A DNA stretch of 64,000 nucleotides from Caulobacter sp. FWC26 (lineage in GTDB: Bacteria; Pseudomonadota; Alphaproteobacteria; Caulobacterales; Caulobacteraceae). Positions 29,546 through 39,615 of the stretch are shown here, in pieces (the stretch's first letter is position 1; every line of letters starts with the position of its first letter). The DNA is taken from the NCBI RefSeq assembly GCF_002742645.2, contig NZ_CP033875.1:1-64000 (forward strand), in the 5' to 3' direction. The notes under the pieces are model-generated. The model was not told the DNA's origin. It searched no databases and was given only the letters and a program-made list of their open reading frames with translations. The position numbers and the translations under genes were made by a program.

Positions 29546-31684
29546 TTACGCTTCTTCGGCCGCCGCTTCCTTCTTGCTCAGGTCTTCGCCGGTTTCTTGG
29601 TCGACGACCTTCATGGACAGCTTGGTCTTGCCGCGGTCGTCGAAGCCCAGGAGCTTCACCTTGACCATTTGGCCTTCCTTCAGCACGTCCGACGGCTTGG
29701 CGACGCGTTCGTTGCTGATCTGGCTGACGTGGACGAGACCGTCCTTGGCGCCGAAGAAGTTCACGAAGGCGCCGAAGTCGACGACCTTCACGACCTTGCC
29801 GTCGTAGATCTTGCCGACTTCCGCTTCGTCGGTGATCGACTTGATCCAGTCGATCGCGGCCTTGATCTTGGCGCCGTCCGAGGCCGAGACCTTGACCACG
29901 CCGTCGTCGTTGATGTCGACCTTGGCGCCGGTGGTGGCGACGATCTCGCGGATCACCTTGCCGCCCGAGCCGATCACTTCACGGATCTTGTCGGTCGGGA
30001 TGTTGATGGTCTCGATCTTCGGCGCGAAGTCGCCCACGTCGGCGCGCGGCGCGTCCATGGCCTTGTTCATTTCACCGAGGATGTGCGCGCGGCCTTCCTT
30101 GGCCTGAGCCAGGGCCTGCTCCATGATCTGCGGCGTGATGCCGGCGATCTTGATGTCCATCTGCAGCGAGGTCAGGCCTTCGCTGGTGCCGGCGACCTTG
30201 AAGTCCATGTCGCCCAGGTGATCTTCGTCACCCAGGATGTCCGACAGAACCGCGAAGCCGTCCTTTTCCAGGATCAGGCCCATGGCGATGCCCGAGACCG
30301 GACGGACCAGCGGCACGCCGGCGTCCATCATGGCCAGCGACGAACCACAGACCGTGGCCATCGAGGACGAACCGTTCGACTCGGTGATCTCCGAGACCAG
30401 GCGGATCGTGTAGGGGAAGTCTTCCTTGCTCGGCAGCATCGGGCGCAGGGCGCGCCACGCCAGCTTGCCGTGACCGATCTCGCGACGGCCCGGCGAACCC
30501 ATACGGCCGGTCTCACCGACCGAATAGGGCGGGAAGTTGTAGTGCAGCAGGAAGGATTCCTTGTAGGTGCCTTCCAGGGCGTCGATGAACTGCTCGTCGT
30601 CGCCGGTGCCCAGGGTGGCGACCACGATCGCCTGGGTCTCGCCGCGGGTGAACAGGGCCGAACCGTGGGTGCGCGGCAGGATGCCGACTTCGCCCAGGAT
30701 CGGACGCACGGTCTTCACGTCACGGCCGTCGATGCGCAGGCCGGTGTCCAGGATGCCGCGACGCACGACGTCGGCTTCCAGTTCCTTGAAGATCGCGCCC
30801 AGCTTCAGCGGGTCGTAGCCGGTCGGGTTCTCGTCCGAGAGGCCGAGGGCCGCGACGGCCTTTTTCTTGGCGGCGCCGACCGCTTCGTAGCGGTCTTGCT
30901 TCTTCTGGATCTTGTAGGCGGCGGCGATGTCGGCGCCCACCAGGTCCTTCATCTTCGCCTTGATCGCGTCGGTGTCTTCCGGCTCGAACGCGAAGGGCTC
31001 CTTGGCGGCGTGCTCGGCCAGTTCGATGATCGCGTCGATCACGGCCTGCATCTGCTGGTGGGCGAAGTTGACGCCGCCCAGCACGATCTCTTCCGAGAGC
31101 TCCTGGATTTCCGATTCAACCATCATCACGGCGTCGGCGGTGCCGGCCACGACGAGGTCCATCTTGCTTTCCTTCATCTCGTCGAGAGTCGGGTTCAGCA
31201 CGTACTGGTCATTGATCCAGCCGACGCGGGCGGCGCCGATCGGGCCCATGAACGGGGCGCCCGACAGGGTCAGGGCGGCCGAGGCGGCGACCATGCCCAG
31301 GATGTCGGGATCGTTCTCGAGGTCGTGCTGCAGCACGGTGACGACGACCTGGACTTCGTTCTTGAAGCCCTTGACGAACAGCGGACGGATCGGACGGTCG
31401 ATCAGGCGGGAGACCAGGGTCTCCTTTTCCGACGGACGGCCTTCGCGCTTGAAGAAGCCGCCGGGGATCTTGCCGGCCGCGAAGGTCTTTTCCTGATAGT
31501 TGACCGTCAGCGGGAAGAAGTCTTGGCCCGGCTTCTGGCTCTTGGCGAACACGGCGGTGGCCAGGACGACGGTTTCGCCCATGGTGGCCAGAACGGCGCC
31601 GTCGGCCTGACGGGCGATGCGACCGGTTTCGAGGACAAGCGTCTTGCCGCCCCACTCGATCGTCTTGCGTTTGATATCGAACAT
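29546..31684 (-). CDS. pnp: Polyribonucleotide nucleotidyltransferase (PNPase)
   Basis: Phosphorolytic 3'-to-5' exoribonuclease and part of the Caulobacter RNA degradosome with RNase E. The 712-residue protein has two RNase PH-like domains ([11 protein letters not shown] and, in the second, [17 protein letters not shown] and [23 protein letters not shown]), a KH domain with [10 protein letters not shown] near residue 565, an S1 domain, and a short acidic tail. Length is standard. It follows rpsO by 247 bases, the classical rpsO-pnp order, with a long hairpin in between. The opposite strand is also open for 731 codons; that is a codon-bias shadow. Confidence 0.98.
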   Translation of the reverse strand: MFDIKRKTIEWGGKTLVLETGRIARQADGAVLATMGETVVLATAVFAKSQKPGQDFFPLTVNYQEKTFAAGKIPGGFFKREGRPSEKETLVSRLIDRPIRPLFVKGFKNEVQVVVTVLQHDLENDPDILGMVAASAALTLSGAPFMGPIGAARVGWINDQYVLNPTLDEMKESKMDLVVAGTADAVMMVESEIQELSEEIVLGGVNFAHQQMQAVIDAIIELAEHAAKEPFAFEPEDTDAIKAKMKDLVGADIAAAYKIQKKQDRYEAVGAAKKKAVAALGLSDENPTGYDPLKLGAIFKELEADVVRRGILDTGLRIDGRDVKTVRPILGEVGILPRTHGSALFTRGETQAIVVATLGTGDDEQFIDALEGTYKESFLLHYNFPPYSVGETGRMGSPGRREIGHGKLAWRALRPMLPSKEDFPYTIRLVSEITESNGSSSMATVCGSSLAMMDAGVPLVRPVSGIAMGLILEKDGFAVLSDILGDEDHLGDMDFKVAGTSEGLTSLQMDIKIAGITPQIMEQALAQAKEGRAHILGEMNKAMDAPRADVGDFAPKIETINIPTDKIREVIGSGGKVIREIVATTGAKVDINDDGVVKVSASDGAKIKAAIDWIKSITDEAEVGKIYDGKVVKVVDFGAFVNFFGAKDGLVHVSQISNERVAKPSDVLKEGQMVKVKLLGFDDRGKTKLSMKVVDQETGEDLSKKEAAAEEA

Positions 31685-31889
31685 TTTTCTTCTTTCGGTT
31701 CCCGCGGGCGGATTCCCGTCGGGGCGGACAGGGGCGGACGGCTAACGGAAGCCGGCCCGATGATCCTCATCCAGTGTGACAGGCGGGTTTGAGGACGTGA
31801 ACCCTCGGACAGAGGAACGACCCGGTTGGAGCGGGCGTCCCACGGAACCTGGCGTACGGCCTGTCTCGGCCGCCGGGTCCCAAATACGC

Positions 31890-31923
31890 GATCCGCCGCC
31901 CTGCCTAGGCGGGGCGGCGGATC
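31890..31923 (-). terminator. Twelve-base-pair hairpin between rpsO and pnp
   Basis: GATCCGCCGCCC (31890-31901) and GGGCGGCGGATC (31912-31923) form a perfect stem with a 10-base loop, starting 8 bases after the rpsO stop. The T-content after it on the minus strand is low (GTATTTGGG), so it is more likely a partial terminator or a processing/stability hairpin, as at the E. coli rpsO-pnp junction. Confidence 0.7.
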
Positions 31924-31931
31924 TTGATGCC

Positions 31932-32201
31932 TTAGCGACGCAGACCCAGCTTTTCGATCAGGGACTGATAGCGACCGGCGTCGGACTTCTTCAGGTGGTC
32001 GAGAAGCCGGCGACGCTGGGAAACCAGCTTCAGCAGGCCACGACGGCTGTGGTTGTCCTTCTTGTGCGTCTTGAAGTGCTCGGTCAGGTTCGAGATGCGT
32101 TCCGAGAGGATCGCGACCTGGACTTCAGCGCTGCCGGTGTCACCCGCGCCGCGGGCGTGTTCGGCGATGAGAGCGGCCTTGCGCTCGAGAGTAATCGACA
32201 T
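31932..32201 (-). CDS. rpsO: 30S ribosomal protein S15
   Basis: Early-binding small-subunit protein of 89 residues that contacts 16S rRNA. It shows the S15 pattern [35 protein letters not shown] and [11 protein letters not shown]. Length is exactly typical. The start is the ATG at 32201; the frame continues upstream without homology. It follows truB by 14 bases in the order rbfA-truB-rpsO-pnp. Confidence 0.99.
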   Translation of the reverse strand: MSITLERKAALIAEHARGAGDTGSAEVQVAILSERISNLTEHFKTHKKDNHSRRGLLKLVSQRRRLLDHLKKSDAGRYQSLIEKLGLRR

Positions 32202-32215
32202 CGGTAAGTCTCCGC

Positions 32216-33148
32216 TCAGGTGAGTTGGAAGACCCGCACGGGATTGAGCTTCCCAGCGCGCATCTCGCACAGGGCCACCAACCTGTCGCCGGACATGGCG
32301 GAAACGGTGCGATCGCCGGGCGGAAGCTCGGCTTTCAACGTTTCCACCTGACGCGGAAGCAGGACGATGGCGCGTCCCTGTGCAAGCCGGAAGGCGTCTT
32401 CATCGGTCACGGCCAACGCCGGGATGTCGTCCAGCGCGGTCTCGACCGGAAGCAATACCTCCGACAGCCGGGCCTCATAGCTCAAATTCTCCAGAGTTTC
32501 CAGCGCTATCGCCGAGGCCTCGGAGAAGCCGCCCACCCGCGTGCGCCGCAGGTCGGCCACGTGACCGCAGGTTCCCAGCGCCTTGGCCAGATCCCGGACC
32601 ACGGCGCGGACATAGGTGCCCTTGCCGCATTCCATCGTGAGCGTCACGTGATCGGCGTCCGGCTGGTCCACGACCTTGAGGTCGAAAATGCTGACCTTGC
32701 GGGTCGGCAGCTCGAACTCGACGCCGTCGCGCGCCAGATCATAGGCCCGCTCGCCATCGACCTTGATGGCCGAGAAGTTCGGCGGAACCTGGTCGACCTC
32801 GCCGATGAAGGCGGGCAGCGCGGCCTCGACCGCTTCGCGGGTCGGGCGCACGTCGGAGGTCGCGGTGGTCTCGCCTTCGCGATCCAGCGTCGTTGTGTCG
32901 CGGCCCCAGGCGATGGTGAAGCGATAGGCCTTGTCGGCGTCCATCAGGAACGGCACGGTCTTGGTCGCTTCGCCCAGCGCTATCGGAAGGATGCCGGTCG
33001 CCAGCGGGTCAAGGGTGCCGGCGTGACCGCCCTTCTGGGCGTTGAACGCCCGCCGCACGCGGGAAACGGCGGTGGTCGAGGTCAGGTCGTAGGGCTTGTC
33101 CAGGCACAGCCAGCCCGATACGGCGTCGCCCTTCTTGCGGCGAGCCAT
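32216..33148 (-). CDS. truB: tRNA pseudouridine-55 synthase TruB
   Basis: Makes pseudouridine 55 in the T-loop of tRNAs. The 310-residue protein has the catalytic motif [14 protein letters not shown] with the nucleophilic Asp at about residue 47, the conserved Tyr in AYRFTIAWG, and [14 protein letters not shown]-terminal PUA-like region follows. The start is the ATG at 33148, two bases after the rbfA stop; the longer open frame upstream lies within rbfA and is spurious. Confidence 0.97.
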   Translation of the reverse strand: MARRKKGDAVSGWLCLDKPYDLTSTTAVSRVRRAFNAQKGGHAGTLDPLATGILPIALGEATKTVPFLMDADKAYRFTIAWGRDTTTLDREGETTATSDVRPTREAVEAALPAFIGEVDQVPPNFSAIKVDGERAYDLARDGVEFELPTRKVSIFDLKVVDQPDADHVTLTMECGKGTYVRAVVRDLAKALGTCGHVADLRRTRVGGFSEASAIALETLENLSYEARLSEVLLPVETALDDIPALAVTDEDAFRLAQGRAIVLLPRQVETLKAELPPGDRTVSAMSGDRLVALCEMRAGKLNPVRVFQLT

Positions 33149-33150
33149 GC

Positions 33151-33600
33151 TCAGGCCTCGTCTTCGTCGTCGACCACGTCGGACAGGCGGCGGGTGTCCT
33201 GCTGGACGCGCGGATCCAGGAACAGCTTGTCCATATAGGCGGCCGTGCCGAAGCTTTCGTCGTGGATGAACTTCAGGTCCGGCGTGAACTTCATGTCGAT
33301 GCTGCGGCCCAGACGTCCGCGCAGGAACTTCGAAACCCGGTTCAGGCCCTTGATCACCTCGGTGGTGTCTTCGCCGGTCAGGCCGGCGCCCAGCGGCTCG
33401 ACGAAGCAAATGGCGTGCTTCAGGTCGGGGCTCATCCGCACTTCCGAAACCGTGACCGAGACGCCGGTCAGGGCTTCGTCGGCCAGTTCCTCTTCGCGGA
33501 GGATCTCGACCAGGGCGTGGCGGATCAGTTCGCCGGCGCGAAGCTGGCGTTGCGAAGGGCCGGTCAGGGCGCCCTTCTTGGTATCGGAATGGCGCTTCAT
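33151..33600 (-). CDS. rbfA: Ribosome-binding factor A
   Basis: A 149-residue KH-type factor for 30S maturation and 16S rRNA 5' processing. Family features are [14 protein letters not shown] at the N-terminus, [13 protein letters not shown] and [23 protein letters not shown]-terminal acidic tail extends past the core. It is normally cotranscribed with infB; here four other genes have been placed between infB and rbfA. Confidence 0.97.
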   Translation of the reverse strand: MKRHSDTKKGALTGPSQRQLRAGELIRHALVEILREEELADEALTGVSVTVSEVRMSPDLKHAICFVEPLGAGLTGEDTTEVIKGLNRVSKFLRGRLGRSIDMKFTPDLKFIHDESFGTAAYMDKLFLDPRVQQDTRRLSDVVDDEDEA

Positions 33601-33716
33601 GGCGCGGACGTCCTTGCGGCCCGGCCGGCGGATCGAACGCCGGTGCGCGGGGAAAATCGGAAGGCGCGGTGTCTAGGCGCGTAAACGTAAGATGTCCAGT
33701 CTAGTCGCCTTCTCCC

Positions 33717-34274
33717 TCAGCAGCTCCTGGCTTCCCGTATGGCCTCTAGGGCGCTCGCAGCGAGCTTCGCCCCGTCTCGCCAGTCCAAAGACTGCCCTCC
33801 CCATTCGAAGAGGATGAAGCGCGGCGGACGCGGATCTGGCACGGACCGCTCGTAGATTTCCCGGTTTTGTTGAAGGAAAATATCTACCGCCGCGCCGATG
33901 TCAGACCAGAACTGATCGCCCTGCTTTTCGTCGGGCTCACGCCCGAAGAGATTGGCATACTGTCGCCTGAAAAGCCGATCTGCGACATCTCGAGGCACGC
34001 AGTAGATATTCAGGTACTGACCCGAGCCCAGGACGCCCTTGTGTTCGAACTCGAACGCCTCCCACGATACGAAGCACGGGATCCAGATCCGCTTCGTCGC
34101 GCTTCGCTCGAATTCATAATAAAGACTTCGAACGAACCGCCGCCCAAGGTCGTCCTTCAAGCCTTCATTGAAGCCCTCGTCGAGCTTGATCTGGACGTCT
34201 CGGCGCTCGTGCCAGACTGCGAACCCGCCGACTGACCAGCCGCCCTCGACGACCTCTCCAAAGGATTCGCTCAC
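33717..34274 (-). CDS. Unrecognised 185-residue protein
   Basis: No family recognised. The GTG start at 34274 overlaps the dienelactone hydrolase stop (GTGA), with AAGGA a few bases upstream, so it looks translationally coupled. The product is rich in aromatic residues (Trp and Phe: GGWSVGGFAVWHERR, IPCFVSWEAFEFEHK) and charged, has no signal peptide or membrane segment, and includes an acidic/aromatic central part and RFILFEWGGQ near the end. Base composition is visibly less GC-rich than its neighbours, with AT-rich patches such as around 33870-33890. It interrupts the usual infB-rbfA order. It could be a recent acquisition. Confidence 0.65.
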   Translation of the reverse strand: MSESFGEVVEGGWSVGGFAVWHERRDVQIKLDEGFNEGLKDDLGRRFVRSLYYEFERSATKRIWIPCFVSWEAFEFEHKGVLGSGQYLNIYCVPRDVADRLFRRQYANLFGREPDEKQGDQFWSDIGAAVDIFLQQNREIYERSVPDPRPPRFILFEWGGQSLDWRDGAKLAASALEAIREARSC

Positions 34275-35056
34275 GACGTCCTTTCCTTGAAGAACGCGAT
34301 CACCTTGTCGCGCGCCTTCATGCTGCCGCTCGTCGGGACCGAGCGATGCAGGTGCAGGGTCAGCACTGAGTGCGGGGCCATCGGCTGACCCGGGGCGGCG
34401 TCCGCGTCCGCGAGCTCCACCACCTCGACCTTTTCGCCGAACTCGGCCTTCAGGCGGGCGATGCGGGCGTCGGGCACCAGCTTGTCGGATGTGAAGCGCA
34501 TGGCGATCAGCGACAGGTTCTCGTCCTGGAACCGCTTCTTGGCGCAGGCGATCTCGGACGCCGAGCAGTCGAGGCCGCCCCGATCCTTGAACGGCAGCGA
34601 GGGCTGGGACAGCACCGGCGCCACCACGGAGGGTTCGGTCATCATCGCGAGGGCGAAGCCGCCGGTGAAACACATGCCGACCGCGCCGACGCCCTTGCCG
34701 CCGCAGTCGGCGTGGACCTGGCGGGCCAGGGCGCGCAGCCAGTCGACGATCGGGCTGGAGCGGCCGTCCTTCCAGACCCTGAACTCGCGGCGGACGCAGA
34801 TGTTCTTAAGGATCTCGCCGATCGCATAGCCGCGCGAGACTTTTTTGCCGGGCTGGCCGAACAGGCTGGGGCAATAGGCGGTCAGGCCAGCATCGGCGAG
34901 ATCGCGGGCGAAGGCCAGAACCCCCGGATGCAGGCCTGGAACCTCGTGGATCACGATCACGGCCGGACCGGCGCCGATCTTGTAGACCTCGCGCGACCAG
35001 CGCCCGTCATCGAAATCGAAACACTCGAAACCCGCCAGCGCCGTGTCGTTCGCCAT
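34271..35056 (-). CDS. Dienelactone hydrolase family protein
   Basis: Alpha/beta-hydrolase of 261 residues. The nucleophile elbow carries Cys instead of Ser (GAVGMCFTGGFAL, Cys129), which marks the dienelactone hydrolase group. HEVPGLHPG follows the first strands as the oxyanion-loop region and a conserved His lies in APHSVLTLHLH near the C-terminus. Dienelactone hydrolases open the lactone ring in chlorocatechol breakdown, but most genomic members have other, unknown ester substrates. No aromatic degradation genes are nearby. Confidence 0.85.
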   Translation of the reverse strand: MANDTALAGFECFDFDDGRWSREVYKIGAGPAVIVIHEVPGLHPGVLAFARDLADAGLTAYCPSLFGQPGKKVSRGYAIGEILKNICVRREFRVWKDGRSSPIVDWLRALARQVHADCGGKGVGAVGMCFTGGFALAMMTEPSVVAPVLSQPSLPFKDRGGLDCSASEIACAKKRFQDENLSLIAMRFTSDKLVPDARIARLKAEFGEKVEVVELADADAAPGQPMAPHSVLTLHLHRSVPTSGSMKARDKVIAFFKERTS

Positions 35057-35113
35057 ATCGTCCCCTCCGCTTTGGAGCGAGGCTAGACCGTGGTCGCCCG
35101 GCTGGCGAGAGAC

Positions 35114-35689
35114 CTAGTTGGAGACGTCCGGCCTCTGGGGGTTGTCGGTCCAGTCCGACATCGGATCAGGGGTGCGGTTGTCCGGCAGCCGCCATTCGCC
35201 GCGATAGGAGAAGTCGAGCGTCCCACACAGGCGCGCCTGGCCTGACGCCTTGGGATCGTCGCCAAGCGCCTGGATGCGCAGGTCGCGCCGCACCGCGATG
35301 GGGCTGAAGGACAGCCAAAGCCGCGTGGAGCCTGGGCAGAAGGCGCGCAGATAGATCTTGCCCTGCGCCGCCGAGGCGTCGACCTCGTACAGGGCGGCGT
35401 TGGCGTCGACGCTGCTCATCGCCGACAGGCCGCCGGGGCCGAGGTCCTTCGACCGCGCGGCCTTCAACATCGCCTGAGCCGGGACGCCGGTGGCCAGCAC
35501 CTTCAGCGGCCGGCTGGCGCCCAGCAGGCCGTCCTTGAACAGGATCGTCACGCCCGCGCCCGTCAGCCGCTTGGCGTCCGGCGAAACGGGATCGTACGAG
35601 AACATCCGCGTCTCGGCCTTGGCGGCGGAGGACATGGCGCCGATCATCGCCACTGCGACAACCGCGCTCCGGACGATCGATCGACGCAT
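35114..35689 (-). CDS. Exported protein of unknown function, 191 residues
   Basis: A signal peptide (MRRSIVRSAVVAVAMIGAMS) ending in SSAAKA leads to a mature part without recognisable motifs apart from two cysteines in the C-terminal half (FCPGSTRL and RLCGTLDF), which could form a disulfide in the periplasm. The ATG overlaps the stop of the upstream lipoprotein gene (TAATG), so the two are coupled and may act together in the envelope. Confidence 0.7.
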   Translation of the reverse strand: MRRSIVRSAVVAVAMIGAMSSAAKAETRMFSYDPVSPDAKRLTGAGVTILFKDGLLGASRPLKVLATGVPAQAMLKAARSKDLGPGGLSAMSSVDANAALYEVDASAAQGKIYLRAFCPGSTRLWLSFSPIAVRRDLRIQALGDDPKASGQARLCGTLDFSYRGEWRLPDNRTPDPMSDWTDNPQRPDVSN

Positions 35690-36201
35690 TATTTGGCGCG
35701 AAGATTAGCCGCTGAGGCGTCAAAGCCCGACAGCCGCCAGCGATCGCCCTCGCGGCTGAAGGTCAGCAGGCAGGGGCCGTCCTTGCGGGCGGCGCAGACG
35801 CGCCCGTCGCCGGTGGGGCGCAGGGCGCCGGCGATCGCCACACGACCCGGGATTGGACGATCCGGCGTGTAGCCGTAGTAGTTGGCGGCCGCGCGGAAGG
35901 TCGCCGGCCGGATCAGCGCCTCTCCGGCGGCGTCAGCCAGGGGACCAGCGGCGATGGCCGCCAGGGCCATGGCGCTGTTGCTCTGACCAGCGCGTTGCCG
36001 GGCCTCTTCCATCAGTCGGGCCTCGATCTGACCCTTGAGCGCGCGGCGGTCGACATGGGCGTCAAAGGTCGCGCGATCGTTGTCGCGGATGGCGACCAGC
36101 AGGTCGTGCACGTCGCCGCCGGCGTCGAGCCGATCGACGGTCGCGCAGGCGCTCAGCGAGGCGGCGATGGCGGTCAGGGCGAGGAGGGTTTTCAGGCGCA
36201 T
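35689..36201 (-). CDS. Lipoprotein, probably DUF2939 family
   Basis: A 170-residue protein with signal peptide and lipobox (SLSAC). The mature part has a head of the type L-L-x-A-I-R-D-x-D-x-A-T-F-x-x-H-V-D that resembles DUF2939, and ends with a two-stranded pattern (CLLTFSREGDRWRLSGF) as in many small extracellular folds. Function unknown. It overlaps the next exported-protein gene by one base and follows the infB terminator on the same strand. Confidence 0.7.
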   Translation of the reverse strand: MRLKTLLALTAIAASLSACATVDRLDAGGDVHDLLVAIRDNDRATFDAHVDRRALKGQIEARLMEEARQRAGQSNSAMALAAIAAGPLADAAGEALIRPATFRAAANYYGYTPDRPIPGRVAIAGALRPTGDGRVCAARKDGPCLLTFSREGDRWRLSGFDASAANLRAK

Positions 36202-36255
36202 GACAAGAGGCGTAGCGCCGGATTGGGGCGATTTCCAGTCTGCGCGTGGCCCAAG

Positions 36256-36286
36256 AAAAAGGGCGCGAGCCTTTCGACCCGCGCCC
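36256..36286 (-). terminator. Intrinsic terminator after infB
   Basis: GGGCGCG (36261-36267) pairs with CGCGCCC (36280-36286) around a 12-base loop; on the minus strand TTTTTCTT follows directly. It ends the rimP-nusA-ylxR-infB transcription unit 24 bases after the infB stop. Confidence 0.88.
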
Positions 36287-36310
36287 TGATTTCCGATCTC
36301 GCGACTTCGC

Positions 36311-39300
36311 CTAGTCGAGCTGGCGCTTGATCTCTTCGACGGTGAAGCACTCGATCACATCGCCGACCTTGATGTCCTGGAAGCCGGCGAACATCATGCC
36401 GCACTCCTGACCGACGGGGACTTCGTTGACCTCGTCCTTGAAGCGCTTGAGCGTCTGCAGGGTGCCGAGCTCGAGAACCACGATGTCCTGACGGATGATC
36501 CGGACCTTGGCGCCCTTGCGGACCACGCCTTCGGTGACCTTACAGCCGGCGACCTTGCCGACCTTGGAGATGTCGAAGGCCTGCAGGACCTCGGCGTTGC
36601 CGAGGAAGGTTTCGCGCTGGATCGGCGCCAGCATGCCCGAGAGCACGCCTTTGATGTCGTCCAGCAGGTCGTAGATGATCGCGTAGTAGCGGATCTCGAC
36701 CCCTTCGCGTTCGGCCAGGGCTCGCGCCTGCGCCGAGGCGCGGACGTTGAAGCCGATGACCGGCGCGCCGGCGCCCTTGGCCAGCATGACGTCGCTTTCG
36801 CTGATTGCGCCGGCGCCCGACAGGATGATCCGCGCGCGGACCTCGTCGGTGGCCATCTTGTCCAGCGAACCGATGATCGCTTCGGCCGAGCCCTGCACGT
36901 CGGCCTTGATGACCAGCGGCAGCTCTTTCAGCTTCTTGTCCTGCAGCTTGGCCATCATGTCGGCCATCGAAGCGCCGGCGCCCACCGGGGCCATCGACTT
37001 CTCACGCTTCAGGCGGATGCGGTACTCGGTCAGCTCGCGAGCGCGGGCTTCGTTCTCGACCACGGCGAAGGCGTCGCCCGGCGAGGGCACGCCGTCCAGG
37101 CCGAGGATCTCGACCGGGGTGGCGGGACCCGCTTCCTGGAGCTGCTCGTTGCGCTCGTTTAGAAGCGCGCGGACCTTGCCCCACTGGCTGCCGGCCACGA
37201 CGATGTCGCCGCGCTTCAGCGTGCCGCGGTTGACCAGAACCGTCGAGACGGCGCCGCGACCCTTGTCCAGCTTGGCCTCGATCACCACGCCATCGGCGCT
37301 GCGGTCAGGGTTGGCCTTCAGGTCCAGCACTTCGGCCTGCAGCAGGATCGCTTCCAGCAGATCGCTGAGGCCGGTGCGGGCCTTGGCCGAGACCTCGATC
37401 AGCTGGGTGTCGCCACCCAGGCTTTCGACGACGATCTCGTGCTGCAGCAGCTCGTTGACCACGCGGGTCGGATCCGAGCCCGGCTTGTCCATCTTGTTGA
37501 CGGCGACGATGATCGGCACCTCGGCGGCCTTGGCGTGTTTGATCGCCTCGATCGTCTGAGGCATCACGCCGTCGTCGCCAGCCACGACCAGCACCACGAT
37601 GTCGGTGATGTTGGCGCCGCGGGCGCGCATCGACGAGAACGCGGCGTGGCCGGGCGTGTCGAGGAACGTCACGCGCTGGCCGTCCTTCAGGCGAACCTGA
37701 TAGGCGCCGATGTGCTGGGTGATGCCGCCGGCTTCGCCCGCCGCCACGTCGGTGGAGCGCAGGGCGTCGAGCAGGCTGGTCTTGCCGTGGTCGACGTGAC
37801 CCATGATCGTCACGACCGGCGGCCGCAGCTCCATGTGATCGTCGTGGTCGTCGGCGCCGATGAAGCCTTCTTCGACGTCGGCTTCCGACACGCGCTTGAC
37901 GGTGTGGCCGAATTCGGTGGCCACCAGCTCGGCGGTGTCGTTGTCGATGACGTCGTTGATCTTCAGCATCACGCCCTGACGCATCAGGAACTTGATGATG
38001 TCGACGCCGCGCACGGCCATCCGGTTGGACAGCTCCTGAACGGTGATGACGTCCGGAATGACGACTTCACGCGCGACGCGGGCCTGTTCGGTCACGCCGC
38101 CGCGACGCTTTTCCTTTTCGCGCTCACGGGCCCGGCGGACCGAGGCGAGCGAACGCATCCGGTCGGCGGAATCCCCGTCACCGGCGACAGCCTGGATGGT
38201 CAGGCGGCCTTCGCGGCGCTGGGGCGCGCCCTTGACGCGCGACACGGCCTTGTTCGGCGCGGCGCTCTTGCGACGATCGTCATCCTCGTCCGGACGGCGA
38301 TCCATGGCGCCGCCGCCGGGGCGGGGCGCCGAGCGGGTGGCGCGCTGGATTTCGGGCGTGGCCGGAGCCGCGGCGGGGACGCCGGGGCGCGGACCGCGCG
38401 GCGGGCCGCCAGGACCACGCGCGCCGCCGGGCGCCGGGCGCGGCGCCAGGGCCGAGTAGCGGACGGTCTGCTGCGGACGGTCGCCTTGCGGACGATCCCC
38501 CTGCGGACGGTCGCCCCGATAGCCGCCGCGATCGCCCTGCGGACGATCACCGTCCGGACGCGGACCGCGCGGACGATCGCCTTCAGGACGGGGAGCCCGT
38601 TGGCCGAAATTGGCGTTGGCGTCCGGGCGCGGCGCGCGCTGATTGAACGGGCGGTCGCCTTGCGGGGCCGGGCGATAGGTCGTCGTGCTGGGACGATCGT
38701 CGCGACGGTCGCGGCTGGGCTCGTAGGTCCGGGTCTGGCCGGGCGCCGAAGGACGCGAGTCCTGACGCGGGGCGTCCTGGCGCGGCGCCGGCGGGGCGGC
38801 CGGAGCCTGCGCCACGGGACGCGGCGCCTGCGGAGCCGCCGGGGGCGGGGTCACCGGCGCGGCGGGCGCGGCCGGAGCCGGAGCGACAGGCGGCGGCGCA
38901 GCGGCGGCGCGCTCCGCGGCGGCCTTGGCGGCGGCTTCGCGTTGAGCGGCTTCGGCAGCCGCGCGAGCGCGGGCTTCGGCGGCGGCCTGTTCAGCGGCCT
39001 GACGGGCCTGAGCTTCGCGGGCGGCGTCGACGACGCGCTGGCGGGCGCGCAGTTCTTCCTGCGACAGGCCACCAGCCGAACCACCACCGCCGCCTTGCGG
39101 CTGCGACGGACGGGGCGCGGGCGTTTCGCCGTGGCGACGCTCAGCCGAGGACGGCGCGGCCAGATTGCCGGCTGCGGGCGCATGAGGGCGCGTCCGCTTG
39201 GTTTCCACCACCACCGTCTTGGTCCGGCCGTGGCTGAAGCTCTGCTTCACGACTCCGGCGCTCACCGAGCCCTGGCGGGGCTTCAGGGTCATCGGGGTTC

Positions 39301-39337
39301 GTCCGCCGGGTCGGCCGTTTTCGTTCTCGTCGCTCAT
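36311..39337 (-). CDS. infB: Translation initiation factor IF-2
   Basis: GTPase that brings initiator fMet-tRNA to the 30S subunit and promotes subunit joining. The 1008-residue protein has the GTPase domain with G1 GHVDHGKTS at about 513, G3 DTPGH and G4 NKMD, then domains II-IV. About 510 residues precede it: an Ala/Pro-rich coiled segment, then a Pro/Arg/Gly/Asp-rich stretch with tandem G-D-R-P-Q units near residues 250-300. The start is the ATG at 39337 ([12 protein letters not shown]). A hairpin GCCGGG/CCCGGC at 39356-39372 lies in the leader. Many GTG/ATG codons before the G domain allow shorter IF2 forms, as in E. coli. Confidence 0.98.
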   Translation of the reverse strand: MSDENENGRPGGRTPMTLKPRQGSVSAGVVKQSFSHGRTKTVVVETKRTRPHAPAAGNLAAPSSAERRHGETPAPRPSQPQGGGGGSAGGLSQEELRARQRVVDAAREAQARQAAEQAAAEARARAAAEAAQREAAAKAAAERAAAAPPPVAPAPAAPAAPVTPPPAAPQAPRPVAQAPAAPPAPRQDAPRQDSRPSAPGQTRTYEPSRDRRDDRPSTTTYRPAPQGDRPFNQRAPRPDANANFGQRAPRPEGDRPRGPRPDGDRPQGDRGGYRGDRPQGDRPQGDRPQQTVRYSALAPRPAPGGARGPGGPPRGPRPGVPAAAPATPEIQRATRSAPRPGGGAMDRRPDEDDDRRKSAAPNKAVSRVKGAPQRREGRLTIQAVAGDGDSADRMRSLASVRRAREREKEKRRGGVTEQARVAREVVIPDVITVQELSNRMAVRGVDIIKFLMRQGVMLKINDVIDNDTAELVATEFGHTVKRVSEADVEEGFIGADDHDDHMELRPPVVTIMGHVDHGKTSLLDALRSTDVAAGEAGGITQHIGAYQVRLKDGQRVTFLDTPGHAAFSSMRARGANITDIVVLVVAGDDGVMPQTIEAIKHAKAAEVPIIVAVNKMDKPGSDPTRVVNELLQHEIVVESLGGDTQLIEVSAKARTGLSDLLEAILLQAEVLDLKANPDRSADGVVIEAKLDKGRGAVSTVLVNRGTLKRGDIVVAGSQWGKVRALLNERNEQLQEAGPATPVEILGLDGVPSPGDAFAVVENEARARELTEYRIRLKREKSMAPVGAGASMADMMAKLQDKKLKELPLVIKADVQGSAEAIIGSLDKMATDEVRARIILSGAGAISESDVMLAKGAGAPVIGFNVRASAQARALAEREGVEIRYYAIIYDLLDDIKGVLSGMLAPIQRETFLGNAEVLQAFDISKVGKVAGCKVTEGVVRKGAKVRIIRQDIVVLELGTLQTLKRFKDEVNEVPVGQECGMMFAGFQDIKVGDVIECFTVEEIKRQLD

Positions 39338-39487
39338 GCGCTCGCTTGTACTTCCGCCGGGCGGTACCCGGCTAAAAAACCGTTCGTTCCATGTGAGAAA
39401 GGGGCCCGGACGTACCTCCAAAAGGAAGCCGTTTCCCCGACCCTTCACTCACGAGCCTGGCCGAACACCTGGGCTCACTCAAAGATT

Positions 39488-39537
39488 CTAGAGCTTTTCC
39501 ATCACACCGGTGGCCCGGTGGGATGCAAAAGCTCTAG
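39488..39537. repeat. TAGAGC palindromic intergenic repeat, copy A
   Basis: CTAGAGCTTTT (39488-39498) and AAAAGCTCTAG (39527-39537) are perfect 11-base arms. Inside are CATC/GATG and then CACCGG/CCGGTG with a 4-base loop, so nearly the whole 50 bases fold into one long cruciform. It lies between ylxR and infB. The ends TAGAGC and GCTCTA are shared with copies at 43453, 53742 and 53804. Confidence 0.8.
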
Positions 39538-39615
39538 CGCCTGCCAGGGCCGGCGAACCGACCGGGCGGACAGGCCCGCCGTCTTGTCCAGGGTCTCGCC
39601 AAAAGACGAAAAACC

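Noticed and set aside
29597..31792. A 731-codon open frame opposite pnp
   Set aside because: It follows the codon pattern of pnp in antisense, is low-complexity (Asp/Val/His/Arg-rich), and has no ribosome site.
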